From Croceicoccus hydrothermalis (lineage in GTDB: Bacteria; Pseudomonadota; Alphaproteobacteria; Sphingomonadales; Sphingomonadaceae), in the NCBI RefSeq assembly GCF_022378335.1, contig NZ_JAIQCI010000011.1, forward strand, positions 1 through 64,000: a stretch of 64,000 nucleotides of DNA, written 5' to 3'. The notes under the pieces are model-generated. The model saw nothing but the letters and a program-made list of their open reading frames with translations. It searched no databases and was not told where the DNA came from. Positions 1-8,111 of this stretch are shown piece after piece; the stretch's first letter is position 1, and every line of letters begins with the position of its first letter. A program made the position numbers and the translations under genes.

Positions 1-101
1 AGCTCCTCGCCTTCATCGCGGCTGAAGACGCCCGCCTTGCGGAACATCGCATAGCGATGAGTGCCCAGCGGGAAGAAGCTGCCTCAAAGCAAGTCGGCTA
101 A
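1..101 (+). CDS. 3' end of an unidentified gene
   Basis: An open frame runs in from the left edge of the window (codon phase starting at base 3) and stops at TAA 99-101, giving about 32 C-terminal residues that are rich in Ala and Glu. It lies 21 bases before the next gene, so it is probably the preceding member of the same transcript. Too little is visible to name a family. Confidence 0.45.
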   Translation, partial: LLAFIAAEDARLAEHRIAMSAQREEAASKQVG

Positions 102-122
102 CCTCACCGAAAGGAGGGCATC

Positions 123-1334
123 ATGTCCGCCGAAACAATTGTTCAGCTACAACCTAAAGCCAATTGCGTGCCGATAGGGCGCAATTGCGCCGGAACGCTT
201 GAGCTTGACCTCGACAAGCTCCTGGCGGGACGCCTGCTGATCCAAGGATCAAGCGGCGCGGGCAAGAGCGCTACCCTGCGCAGGATCATCGAAGAAGCCT
301 TCGAATACATGACCACCGTGATCGTCGATCCGGAGGGCGAATTCGATAACCTTGCCGAGCATATCGGTGCCGCCACGATCAGAGCGGCAGATCTAACGAC
401 GGAAGGCATGACGTCCGCTGCAGTGCGCGCACGCCAACACCGAATTCCGCTCCACATCAACCTCTCCGACCTCGACGCCGAACAGCGGATCCTCAAGGCC
501 GCGGCGTTCTTCGCCGGCCTCATGAGCGTACCCAATGAAATGTGGGCCAATACCATGCTCGTCTGCATCGACGAGGGGCACCTTCTGGCGCCGCATCTCG
601 CCGGCACCGCGCAAGACGCTGAGACGCGCCGGCTCGGGGTCGCCACACTGACCGACCTTTGCGCCCGCGGACGCAAGCGGGGCCTCGCGACAATCGTGGC
701 AACCCAGCGGCTTGCAAAGCTCAACGCTTCGGTCACCAGCGAGCTTCTCAACTTTCTCGTCGGCCTCAACGTGTTCGACCGAGACGTAAACCGGGCTGCC
801 GATTTCCTTGGCTTCAACCCGAAAGATGCCGAGCGACTAAGGCAGCTCGCTCCGGGCGAATTCTTCGCGTTGGGACCAGCGCTGGCACCCGAACCACGCC
901 TCTCGAAGATCGATCCGACGATTACGAAGCATATCGGGGCAACGCCCCAGCTGATCGGCTCAGCCGACATCAGTGCAGAGGAGGCCGCCCGCCTTCTCGA
1001 CCTCGACGCGATGAAAGATCTCGCCAATTCGGGCGATGCCCGCAAACTGACGTTGCGCGGGACTCAGGCACTCGACTGCTTCTTGCTCAATCCGGTCGCG
1101 CCGACGGCTACGCAAGTCGTTCAAGCTCTCGCCCGAATCGCACCGAACGCAACAACAGCGAGCGAGCTTGCCGGCCATGTCGGAGCCGATCTCACGACCA
1201 TCAATGACGCCATCGACGCGCTTGCGGCAATCGGCGCAATCGAAGGCACGCACCGGAACGACGATCGCATTGCCAGATTGAGCGCTCGTCTTCGCCAGAA
1301 GAATACCGGCGTGCAACTCGTCGGCCTCGCATGA
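123..1334 (+). CDS. HerA/DUF87-like P-loop ATPase
   Basis: A 403-residue ATPase of the HerA/FtsK superfamily. A Walker A motif GSSGAGKS lies at residues 42-49, a Walker B with acidic pair DE at about 150-151 followed by GHLLAP, and a sensor-like stretch ATQRLAKL near 200. The C-terminal third looks helical and could be a winged-helix region. Family members pump or translocate DNA, often with a nuclease or as part of conflict systems. The start is supported by AAGGAGGG six bases upstream. The stop overlaps the next start (ATGA), so the two genes are probably translationally coupled. No nuclease partner is visible nearby, so the exact role is unknown. Confidence 0.75.
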   Translation: MSAETIVQLQPKANCVPIGRNCAGTLELDLDKLLAGRLLIQGSSGAGKSATLRRIIEEAFEYMTTVIVDPEGEFDNLAEHIGAATIRAADLTTEGMTSAAVRARQHRIPLHINLSDLDAEQRILKAAAFFAGLMSVPNEMWANTMLVCIDEGHLLAPHLAGTAQDAETRRLGVATLTDLCARGRKRGLATIVATQRLAKLNASVTSELLNFLVGLNVFDRDVNRAADFLGFNPKDAERLRQLAPGEFFALGPALAPEPRLSKIDPTITKHIGATPQLIGSADISAEEAARLLDLDAMKDLANSGDARKLTLRGTQALDCFLLNPVAPTATQVVQALARIAPNATTASELAGHVGADLTTINDAIDALAAIGAIEGTHRNDDRIARLSARLRQKNTGVQLVGLA

Positions 1335-2797
1335 CCTATTGCTTCGACATCGTCGAGCTCACGCCTCTGGCGCCATCTCTGTCGTCCACCTCCAAGCCTC
1401 TCCGCGAAATCGCCTTCAGGCCGGACGCATGGCTTCCCGACGAGATGGACGATCTGGTCGCCATGTTTCTAGCAGACCGTCCAATCGGCGATATCGCAGA
1501 CCGATTGGGCCGGACCAGGGCTGCAGTGCAAACGCGAATCTACGAACTCGGACTCAGGAGAAACTCAACCCAGCCATGGACAGAACAAGACGATAGCGAA
1601 CTGTCGATGCGCTACGGCAACGAACCGACCGCGGCCGTAGCGCAATCCCTTGGCCGGTCTTGCAGCGCAGTCTATGCCAGGGCCTCGATCCTGGGCCTGA
1701 GCGAAGCGAACCCGCCGGGATGGACACAATGGGAGGACGCTCAGCTGGCGGAAGGCTACCGGCGCGCGATTCCCATCCAGCAGATCGCAATCCTGATCGG
1801 GCGCCCCATTTCGGGCACGGCCAGCAGAGCCAGCGCACTAGGTTTACGTCACCCAAACCATCCGGCTGACTGGAGCGATGCAGAGCTCGGTCGCGCGCTG
1901 CAGCTTGCTGAAGACGGGCTTCCATACCGCGAAATCATGGCAGTACTTGAGGCCGAAGGTTTCCCGAAGCGCAGCAAGGCCGGCTTCGGCAGCAAACTTC
2001 GGGCTACAGGTTACGGCCGCGGATGGGGCAGAAACTGGATCGACGAGGAAGACTGCCTCCTGCGAAAGGCCTACGCACAAGGGCTAAGCCTCACACCGCT
2101 GCAAACCCGGCTCGGCCGGTCGAACCATTCGATCCGCTGGCGCGCAGAATATCTCGGCTTGCGGGGCCACCATCCCAACAAGAACGGCTTCCGGCAGGGA
2201 CCTGACTGGTCGGAGGACGATCTGGCGACGCTCCGCGAAGAATACGGACGGACGCCCACTCCGCAGCTCGCAAAGAAACTCGGCCGGACGAAGGCAGCGG
2301 TCTTCACACGCGCAAACGTGCTCGGCCTGCAGCATGGCTACATCAAGAGCTGGGACGACGGCGACCATGACGCCCTCGTGATCGCCTTCCGCAACGGCAT
2401 CGCCATCGCAGATCTCGCACTCGCGCTGGACCGCAAGGCGATGTCGGTTTCGAAATACGCCAAACAGCACGGCTTCGCCTTCGGGCGGCGCCCTCGTTTG
2501 CCGTTTCCGCCATCTAAAGAGCTAATCCTCTCCTTGAACCCGAAAGAGGAGGGGGAGGGGCAAGAGCGCCTACAGATTAATAAGGAGGCTCATCATGCTG
2601 CTCACGACCGTCAGACCGACTGTAAGCCCGGAAACGATCACCAAGGTCACACGCCTGTTCAACGGGACGCCGGGCGACATACTGAACGAGCTCCTGCAAA
2701 ACGCACGAAGAGCCGGCGCAAGCCGGATCACGATCGATTACGCCGAACTCGACGGCATGACACACGTCGCCGTGTCCGACGATGGATGCGGAATTGA
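1331..2797 (+). CDS. Seven-repeat SANT/Myb-like HTH protein
   Basis: This frame encodes about seven tandem units of roughly 50 residues. Each begins with a Trp (for example WTEQDD, WTQWED, WSDAEL, WIDEED, WSEDDL, WDDGDH) and most end in a helix-turn-helix with the pattern LGR-x-x-x-AV-x-x-RA-x-x-LGL. This is the SANT/Myb-like DNA-binding architecture. The repeats end near residue 390. Beyond about nucleotide 2510 the frame turns low-complexity and then runs 203 bases into the well-supported next gene, which suggests that the last 90-100 residues are not genuine or that an indel removed the natural stop. A TAA lies one frame away at 2515-2517. It probably acts as a multivalent DNA-binding partner of the upstream ATPase. 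Confidence 0.65.
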   Translation: MTYCFDIVELTPLAPSLSSTSKPLREIAFRPDAWLPDEMDDLVAMFLADRPIGDIADRLGRTRAAVQTRIYELGLRRNSTQPWTEQDDSELSMRYGNEPTAAVAQSLGRSCSAVYARASILGLSEANPPGWTQWEDAQLAEGYRRAIPIQQIAILIGRPISGTASRASALGLRHPNHPADWSDAELGRALQLAEDGLPYREIMAVLEAEGFPKRSKAGFGSKLRATGYGRGWGRNWIDEEDCLLRKAYAQGLSLTPLQTRLGRSNHSIRWRAEYLGLRGHHPNKNGFRQGPDWSEDDLATLREEYGRTPTPQLAKKLGRTKAAVFTRANVLGLQHGYIKSWDDGDHDALVIAFRNGIAIADLALALDRKAMSVSKYAKQHGFAFGRRPRLPFPPSKELILSLNPKEEGEGQERLQINKEAHHAAHDRQTDCKPGNDHQGHTPVQRDAGRHTERAPAKRTKSRRKPDHDRLRRTRRHDTRRRVRRWMRN

Positions 2798-4262
2798 AGA
2801 TCCGGCCAGATTCCTCGCCTTGGGAAGCTCGGGTTGGAATCAGGAAATCGCACAGCGAGAAGATCCGGCAGGGATGGGCGTTTTCAGCCTGGCCGGACGC
2901 ACCATTCTAGTCACTTCACGCCACGCATCGCACAAGACAGCATGGAGCCTGACGGTTCCAAGCTACGGTTGGACCGGCGATGTCGCGCTCGAGCTAGAAG
3001 AAGCCGCGCGCGATATCGGCACGACTATCAGCTTTGTCCTGCCGGACACCACCGCGCACTATATCGAGCGAAGCGTGACCCGCGCAGCGGAATTCTTTGC
3101 CTTGCCGGTTCTGGCGAACGACGTTGAAGTGCCGCGCCGGGACTTCCTCGCCGATGCGCTGCACATCACCGAATGGCAGGGGTCGCGGATCGGCGTGTTC
3201 ACCGGCGTTCCTTCCTACAACAACCCGTCGGTGAATTTCCACGGCCTGACGGTCCAAAGTCGTTTCTACGACCTGGCTGAAAGCCTGGGCGGACCGCGCT
3301 ACTTCACCAAGATCGAGATCGGCAACACACCCGACCTGCAGCTGGTCCTGCCCGCACGTAAGGAATTCGTCTCCAACTCAGCCTACAAGGCGCTGAAGGT
3401 CGCGTGCGAACGCGCGATCTACGAAGCAATCGGAAATCGGCCGAGCCACCGCCTGTCCTTCGACCAATGGAAGCGCGCCGGAGAACTTGGCATTACGCTG
3501 CCGGAGGCCGAATCCAAACTGCTCCATTGGAGCCCCGCGGTTGCGGCCGACGAAGACACACTCGCCGACCATAGCGAACGCGATGCCGATGCAGACATCA
3601 TCATTGTCGAGCCGTTCGAACCCGTCATCGACCAGCCCCTGGCACGAGCCCTCCGCGACAACCCGCTAAGAAATCGCCTCGTCGAGCCACACACGCCCTT
3701 TGCGGGCTATTCCTGGTACGATGCCCTGCCTCGGCTATGCCGCGCGAGCTTCCACATCGCGCATGGCGGCGGATCCACGATAATTCGTTCGGACGGAGAC
3801 GACACCTCCCCCGTGACAGAGAACATCGAGGCCGACCGCATCGAACTGACCTTCGACATCGAAACAGCCGGCTCGACAGTGCAGACGACCATCGAGACCG
3901 ATCTCGCTTTCGGGATAGACGACGAGATCTGGTACGATACGATCGAGCACATCCGCGTAGCCTGGACGCCGTCGCCATCGCTGACGCCCGACACGCTCGT
4001 CGATCTCCTCGAGGCCGTCTGCTTTTGCGCAAGCAGCGATAGCGACGCCGATTCCTGGAGCACCCAACACGACCGGTTCCTGCGCGATGCGCGAAAGGCG
4101 GCCACCGAGATCCTCCTGGGCGAAGACGCCGCAATCTGCGGGCAGTTTCGAGACCTCATCCACCGCAATCGTTGGCTCCTGCCCAAGGGAAGAGGATTGG
4201 TCATCTCGGTCGGTGCAGAGACCGTCGAGGTAAAGCTCGATACAGCCGCGCTGGACGTGTGA
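2595..4262 (+). CDS. GHKL (HATPase_c-like) ATP-binding protein
   Basis: A 555-residue protein with an N-terminal GHKL ATP-binding fold. It has the N-box ELLQNARRAGA (about residues 33-43), the G1 box DDGCGIED (about 62-69) and a G2-like GMGVFSLAG (about 94-102). This fold occurs in Hsp90, MutL, topoisomerase VI and Morc proteins. The remaining 450 residues are not recognisable and include an acidic middle stretch. AAGGAGG lies seven bases before the ATG. The next gene starts two bases after the stop. In bacterial conflict systems GHKL ATPases of this type often act with other DNA-handling proteins. Here the neighbours are a HerA-like ATPase and a PP-loop protein. Confidence 0.7.
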   Translation: MLLTTVRPTVSPETITKVTRLFNGTPGDILNELLQNARRAGASRITIDYAELDGMTHVAVSDDGCGIEDPARFLALGSSGWNQEIAQREDPAGMGVFSLAGRTILVTSRHASHKTAWSLTVPSYGWTGDVALELEEAARDIGTTISFVLPDTTAHYIERSVTRAAEFFALPVLANDVEVPRRDFLADALHITEWQGSRIGVFTGVPSYNNPSVNFHGLTVQSRFYDLAESLGGPRYFTKIEIGNTPDLQLVLPARKEFVSNSAYKALKVACERAIYEAIGNRPSHRLSFDQWKRAGELGITLPEAESKLLHWSPAVAADEDTLADHSERDADADIIIVEPFEPVIDQPLARALRDNPLRNRLVEPHTPFAGYSWYDALPRLCRASFHIAHGGGSTIIRSDGDDTSPVTENIEADRIELTFDIETAGSTVQTTIETDLAFGIDDEIWYDTIEHIRVAWTPSPSLTPDTLVDLLEAVCFCASSDSDADSWSTQHDRFLRDARKAATEILLGEDAAICGQFRDLIHRNRWLLPKGRGLVISVGAETVEVKLDTAALDV

Positions 4263-4263
4263 C

Positions 4264-5169
4264 ATGCGTACTCCATCGGTCCTCTGCTACGGCGCGGGAG
4301 TAGACAGCACCGCACTGCTGATCGAACTCGAAGCCCGAGGCACGCCTCCCGACCTCGTTCTCACGGCTGACCCTGGCGCGGAAAAGCCGGAAACGTATGA
4401 CTATCTTCGCATGATGCGACGCTGGATGGCCGAGCGGGGCATCCACCATGAGACCGTCCGCTATGTCACCAAGCGCTTCAAGAACTGGCCACCATACGAA
4501 GACCTGGCCGGATCGCTTCTCACCAATGGATGCCTGCCAAGCATCGCATTCGGGCGGCACAGCTGCAGCCTGAAATACAAAGCAACACCGCAGGAAGCCT
4601 ACATCAAGCAATGGCCGCCCGCGCTGGCCGCATGGAACGCCGGGCAAAAGATTGTCCGGATGATCGGCTACAATGCCTCTCCCCGCGACACCCGGCGCTA
4701 CGCACACGCTGCCCGCATCGACGATCCACTTTTCGACAACCGCTATCCGCTGCGCGAATGGGGGTGGGACCGCGATCGATGCGTACAGCGCATATGCGAC
4801 GCCAGCCTGCCGGTGCCACCCAAGTCTTCATGCGTGTTTTGCGTCGCCATGAAACCCGAAGAGATCCGCGCGCTTCCGCCCCGCTGGCTGCGAATCATCG
4901 TGCTCATCGAAGCTCGAGCAGCCCCGCGGCTACGCACCGTTGAAGGTCTCTGGCGCAAAAGCACCAAGACCAAGCCGGGACGAATGACCGACTTCATCCG
5001 CACCGAACGGCTGCTGCCGGAGGACGAGATCGATACGATCGTCGCAAGCGCCCCTGCAGACCTTGTCCGCTTCCAGCAAATCGCCGCAACGCAGCCGATC
5101 GGGACGCGGCCGCACCTAGCCGCCTGGCTCGACCAGTTCCACGCCGGCATCAGAAAGGACGCCGCATGA
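4264..5169 (+). CDS. PAPS-reductase-family PP-loop protein
   Basis: A 301-residue member of the adenine nucleotide alpha-hydrolase superfamily, of the type annotated as phosphoadenosine phosphosulfate reductase-like. The N-terminus shows the PP-loop YGAGVDSTALL (residues 9-19). Cys90 and Cys101, the latter in CSLKYKATP, match the Cys and Lys-x-x-Pro region of the family, and a second Cys pair lies at 190/193 (CVFC). True CysH functions in sulfate assimilation, but copies on mobile elements, including DndC of DNA phosphorothioation, act in other pathways. There is no cysteine desulfurase or Dnd partner here. It is coupled to both neighbours: it starts two bases after the preceding stop and overlaps the next gene by four bases. 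Confidence 0.7.
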   Translation: MRTPSVLCYGAGVDSTALLIELEARGTPPDLVLTADPGAEKPETYDYLRMMRRWMAERGIHHETVRYVTKRFKNWPPYEDLAGSLLTNGCLPSIAFGRHSCSLKYKATPQEAYIKQWPPALAAWNAGQKIVRMIGYNASPRDTRRYAHAARIDDPLFDNRYPLREWGWDRDRCVQRICDASLPVPPKSSCVFCVAMKPEEIRALPPRWLRIIVLIEARAAPRLRTVEGLWRKSTKTKPGRMTDFIRTERLLPEDEIDTIVASAPADLVRFQQIAATQPIGTRPHLAAWLDQFHAGIRKDAA

Positions 5170-5528
5170 CACTCGCCATCGACAAACTCGATCGCACAGA
5201 GGCAATCGCCCGCCTCAACGACCGCGCTCGCCAAGGCCTCGACCGCCAGGCCGGGGTCGTTTTCACGACAAACCTGCTCAACAAGTTCAGCGACGGCGCG
5301 CACGCCAACGATATCATCGCGCAGGCGAGAATCATGAAAGCCATGCGCCGTTGCACGTTCTCCAAGGATTCACCGGAGCGTGACCTCAGCATTTTCGAAG
5401 TCGACGGCCACCGCATCATGATGAAAATCGACTATTACGATCCAACTCTTGAATGGGGATCCGAAGATCCGACCGACGCCTCGAAGACGCGCAGGATCAT
5501 CACGATCATGGCTCCGGAGGACAACTGA
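5166..5528 (+). CDS. DUF3768 family protein
   Basis: A 120-residue protein matching the DUF3768 pattern as I recall it. An N-terminal segment (IARLNDRARQ) is followed by a C-terminal core reading KIDYYDPTLEWGSEDP, then TRRIITIM. The family is common on alphaproteobacterial plasmids and integrative elements and has no known function. Its start overlaps the preceding stop by four bases (ATGA), and its own TGA overlaps the next ATG, which puts it inside the polycistronic block that begins at base 123. Confidence 0.8.
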   Translation: MTLAIDKLDRTEAIARLNDRARQGLDRQAGVVFTTNLLNKFSDGAHANDIIAQARIMKAMRRCTFSKDSPERDLSIFEVDGHRIMMKIDYYDPTLEWGSEDPTDASKTRRIITIMAPEDN

Positions 5529-5722
5529 TGGGACACATCCGCCCGGCCCGCACAGATACGCGCGCGAATGTCCGAGCTGCGCTCAGACATCTGCGCATAG
5601 CGCGTGACCTTCTCAGAAAGGCCGACTGTCCGCGCGCGCTCGAAAAAACCCGCGCTGCCATCAAAAGCGCCGATGGTGCCGATCGCCACGCATCGCATCG
5701 CAGCATGAGGACCGCACTATGA
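5528..5722 (+). CDS. Small basic hypothetical protein
   Basis: A 64-residue Arg- and Ala-rich protein whose ATG overlaps the stop of the DUF3768 gene (TGATG) and whose own end overlaps the next start by four bases. The double overlap is the main evidence that it is translated. The sequence is predicted mostly helical, with repeated basic residues and no recognisable motif. Function unknown. Confidence 0.55.
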   Translation: MGHIRPARTDTRANVRAALRHLRIARDLLRKADCPRALEKTRAAIKSADGADRHASHRSMRTAL

Positions 5723-6054
5723 GCAGACATATCGTGCCGCTCAAATTTGACGTTGAGGCAACCGAAGCTGTCGTCGGATGGGACAGGCCGCTGCAGACAT
5801 TCTTCGTGCAGGTCTTTCGCGACGACGGCAACGGGGAGGACGAAGCCTTCATCTGGGAGGGCACGGAATTCGGCGAAATCGAAACGCCAGAAGCTGCCAT
5901 CCGCTTTCTCGAACCGTATTGCCTGATCCCCAACGGGCTCAGCGCCACACTCCAGATCGAGCGGATGAAGACGCTCGCGGCTCACGATGGTCCTGCCCAG
6001 CAAGACGCGAAAGCATTCCTCGCCAAGCTGAACGCTCGGCGCCTCAAGGATTAG
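5719..6054 (+). CDS. Hypothetical protein
   Basis: A 111-residue acidic protein (starts MSRHIVPLKFDVEAT) with no membrane segment or signal peptide. It starts inside the end of the preceding small gene and is the last member of the tightly packed block that begins at 123. The composition and codon use resemble its neighbours. I do not recognise the family. About 160 bases of non-coding sequence follow before the DUF736 gene. Confidence 0.6.
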   Translation: MSRHIVPLKFDVEATEAVVGWDRPLQTFFVQVFRDDGNGEDEAFIWEGTEFGEIETPEAAIRFLEPYCLIPNGLSATLQIERMKTLAAHDGPAQQDAKAFLAKLNARRLKD

Positions 6055-6217
6055 CAACTCCGCTCAGCTTCGCTCCATCAAGACCGACGCGCTCGCCCCA
6101 TGGGCGGCGCGGATGCGCGCGGGTTCGCGCGCTGCCGGGCCGATGGCCCGGGGGAAGAGGGGGAAGGGAGAAGGTGCGCCGGACAAGGGGTCCGGTGGAA
6201 GCACCAGGAGACGTACA

Positions 6218-6715
6218 ATGAACATCGGCAATCTGAAGAGCAACGACGAGGGCATCCACATCGGCCGCATCGTCACACTGACCTTCGCCGCCACGGTGGC
6301 GCTGCGCGAAGTGGTTTCGAACAACGACCGGGCACCCGCCTTCGACGTGATGGCGCTGTCGGCCGATCGCCGCAGCTGGGTGAAGATCGGGGCACTGTGG
6401 CAGTATTCCTCGAGCGAGAGCGGCGAGGTGTTTCTCTCCGGCCGGATCGACGATCCGAGCCTGGAAAAGCCGATCGATATCGCGTGCTTCCAGCAGGATG
6501 ACGGCAGCTACAACGTCGCCTGGCGTCGCCCGCAGCGCAAGCGCACCCTGCCGACCGCATCCGCCGGCGACGACGGTCTCCCGCCGATGCCGCCAGTTGG
6601 CAGCGACGACACGCCCCCGTTAGGCGGCAACGATCCGTCCGGTGACGGCCTGGGCGAAAGCACCGCACCCGCGCCGAAGAAAGGCGCCAAGGCGAAGGAG
6701 CACGTCGACGCCTGA
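6218..6715 (+). CDS. DUF736 family protein with Pro/Gly-rich tail
   Basis: A 165-residue protein. Its first 110 residues match DUF736: it begins MNIGNLK, then IGRIVTLTF, a Trp-containing core (WVKIGALWQYSS), the RIDDPSLEKPI segment, and ends YNVAWRRP. DUF736 proteins are hallmark backbone genes of alphaproteobacterial plasmids and have no established biochemical role. The remaining 55 residues are a low-complexity Pro/Gly/Asp linker ending in a basic patch (KKGAKAKE). I chose the start at 6218 because CAGGAG sits seven bases upstream and the family begins with this MxNIG pattern. An in-frame upstream ATG at 6113 reads through G-rich non-coding sequence. Confidence 0.8.
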   Translation: MNIGNLKSNDEGIHIGRIVTLTFAATVALREVVSNNDRAPAFDVMALSADRRSWVKIGALWQYSSSESGEVFLSGRIDDPSLEKPIDIACFQQDDGSYNVAWRRPQRKRTLPTASAGDDGLPPMPPVGSDDTPPLGGNDPSGDGLGESTAPAPKKGAKAKEHVDA

Positions 6716-6765
6716 TACCAATCCGATACCGAACTGCGCGGCAACTCCCCACCGCGATGACCTGG

Positions 6766-6798
6766 CGGCCCGTTCCAACCGGAACGGGCCGTTTTTTT
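6766..6798 (+). terminator. Rho-independent terminator after the DUF736 gene
   Basis: A perfect 11-base stem, CGGCCCGTTCC (6766-6776) and GGAACGGGCCG (6781-6791), encloses a four-base loop and is followed directly by seven T residues. It separates the DUF736 gene from the toxin-antitoxin module. Confidence 0.9.
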
Positions 6799-6904
6799 GC
6801 CACCACCTCTCGCGTCTCCCTGCACATCTTAAAAGGAGAAGGGGGCAGGTGTAGGCGAACGATCAGATCGCTAAAGCAAGCAGACGCTTCACATCACTGG
6901 AATT

Positions 6905-6917
6905 CCGTATTATACGG
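6905..6917. promoter_or_regulatory. Palindromic operator/promoter of the toxin-antitoxin module
   Basis: CCGTAT-T-ATACGG is a perfect inverted repeat in the only AT-rich stretch of the region, 55 bases before the antitoxin start. It overlaps a possible -10 hexamer (TATTAT or TTATAC). The position and symmetry fit autoregulation by the antitoxin, which is typical of type II modules. This is inference from symmetry only. Confidence 0.5.
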
Positions 6918-6971
6918 ACTTTACAAGGATTGCGGCATTCGCACCTTTAACTCGAACAACGGACACTCATC

Positions 6972-7253
6972 ATGGGCACTCCACATCCACCAGTCGCCTC
7001 CTCAGAGGTCCAGAAGAAGTTTGGCTACTACTCGGACGAAGCCATGGCGCATCCACTTGAAATCGAGCGTCACGGAGCTGTTCGTCTCGTCCTGATGCGT
7101 GCCGACATCTACAAGGAAATGGCGCTCCGCGACCATGTCGCCGTCGCTGCAGAGGATATGAGCAATGACGACTTCCGGGCCCTCTCCAACGCCAGGTTCT
7201 CAAAAGAAGCCGACGACCTCAACGCCCTCGTGGACGAAGCCGCGACCAGCTGA
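6972..7253 (+). CDS. Phd/YefM-like antitoxin
   Basis: A 93-residue protein with the layout of Phd/YefM antitoxins. The N-terminal DNA-binding part reads VASSEVQKKFGYYSDEAMAHPLEIERHG, followed by VRLVLMRADIYKEM, a typical beta-hairpin and helix. The C-terminal tail is acidic and probably binds the toxin. It precedes a PemK/MazF-like reading frame that overlaps its 3' end. A palindrome upstream is a likely autoregulatory site. The plasmid-type neighbourhood suggests an addiction role. Confidence 0.75.
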   Translation: MGTPHPPVASSEVQKKFGYYSDEAMAHPLEIERHGAVRLVLMRADIYKEMALRDHVAVAAEDMSNDDFRALSNARFSKEADDLNALVDEAATS

Positions 7254-7635
7254 CATCATCAATTACCGCTACCTCTGGGCTCGCGAAGCGGCCCGAGGTA
7301 TAGAAGAAGGCGCCAAGGCGCGTCCCTGCCTCGTCCTCAGCGTTGACGAAACACCCAGCGGAACGGTCATCTTCACGACGGCGCTCACGACAAGCGATCA
7401 CACCGGAGCCAACTCGATCGCCCTTCCCGATGCCGTAAAAGAACATCTTGGTCTCGACTCCAGCTCCCGGGTGATCGTTACCGAGTATAATCGCTTCGTG
7501 TGGGTCGGGCCCGATATCGAACCCCTGCACGACGGACGTATTCATCTCGGCACCATGCCGTCCAAAATCGCCCGCCAGGTTCTCTCGGCGTTGCTTGCGA
7601 ACCGGGGCGCCACGCAGGTCAAGCGCGAGTCCTGA
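7165..7635 (+). CDS. PemK/MazF-like toxin
   Basis: The frame encodes a PemK/MazF-type endoribonuclease-like protein. The recognisable part begins near nucleotide 7249 (ADIINYRYLW), continues with ARPCLVLSV, which matches the family's KxRPxxVl strand, and then ALTTSD and SSRVIVTEYNRFVW. These toxins cleave mRNA and are neutralised by the upstream gene product. The start is uncertain. ATG 7165 lies well inside the antitoxin gene and would add about 28 low-complexity residues. No ATG, GTG or TTG lies in frame next to the conserved core, so either coupled initiation at 7165 or a non-canonical start is needed. Confidence 0.65.
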   Translation: MTTSGPSPTPGSQKKPTTSTPSWTKPRPADIINYRYLWAREAARGIEEGAKARPCLVLSVDETPSGTVIFTTALTTSDHTGANSIALPDAVKEHLGLDSSSRVIVTEYNRFVWVGPDIEPLHDGRIHLGTMPSKIARQVLSALLANRGATQVKRES

Positions 7636-8111
7636 CCAGGCTGAGCGACGCGGCAAACCGATGCCTAATCCTCGCGCCTTCAGCCTAGCCGGACGGAAGC
7701 TCGCCCTAGAGGACTACCGGTGCTGCAGCCTCCGACGTGCGGCGACGACCAATCGGAATCCGCACCTCGCCCACTCGAGCAGGAGCGCTCCGCGATCGAC
7801 AGGCGGCGAGGACGTGTCCTGAAGCAACAGCCGCGAACTCCCGCCAGAACGCATCCGTCAATGTCGGAGCCATTTCGCTGACAGCCACAAAGTCCCGGCA
7901 AAAACCGTCCGCCGCGCAGTGCCCCTGCCCCTCCGGGCAGACCGGGCCAACACCGAAATATCGGGCCGTGTTGGTCGCTGCGCGACCTGCCCGCACCACC
8001 CCGAATTTCGATGTTCCCCTTCGCTGACGCTCCGGTGTCCCGGCCCGCTCCTGCGGGGCTCGATAAGGGGCACCGGCGGACGGTTCGCCGGAACCATTGG
8101 AGGCTTACGAA
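7636..8111. other. Non-coding interval upstream of ssb
   Basis: A 476-base interval. Its last 140 bases contain several GC-rich inverted repeats and end in ATTGGAGGCTTACGAAATG, the same translation leader seen before the genes at 9541 and 11919. One weak minus-strand frame (7706-7999) is listed separately. Nothing else convincing is visible. Confidence 0.5.
7706..7999 (-). CDS. Possible small hypothetical protein
   Basis: A 97-residue minus-strand frame starting at GTG with weak GGGGTGG upstream. The translation has a protein-like middle (CPEGQGHCAADGFCRDF and LTDAFWREFAAV) including three Cys residues, but no known motif. It is the only gene candidate in the interval before ssb. Codon third positions are only moderately GC-rich, so it may be a chance frame. 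Confidence 0.3.
   Translation of the reverse strand: MVRAGRAATNTARYFGVGPVCPEGQGHCAADGFCRDFVAVSEMAPTLTDAFWREFAAVASGHVLAACRSRSAPARVGEVRIPIGRRRTSEAAAPVVL

Noticed and set aside
143-1045. Long minus-strand frame opposite the HerA-like ATPase
   Set aside because: The plus frame has clear ATPase motifs. The minus frame is Ser/Arg-rich shadow sequence caused by GC bias.
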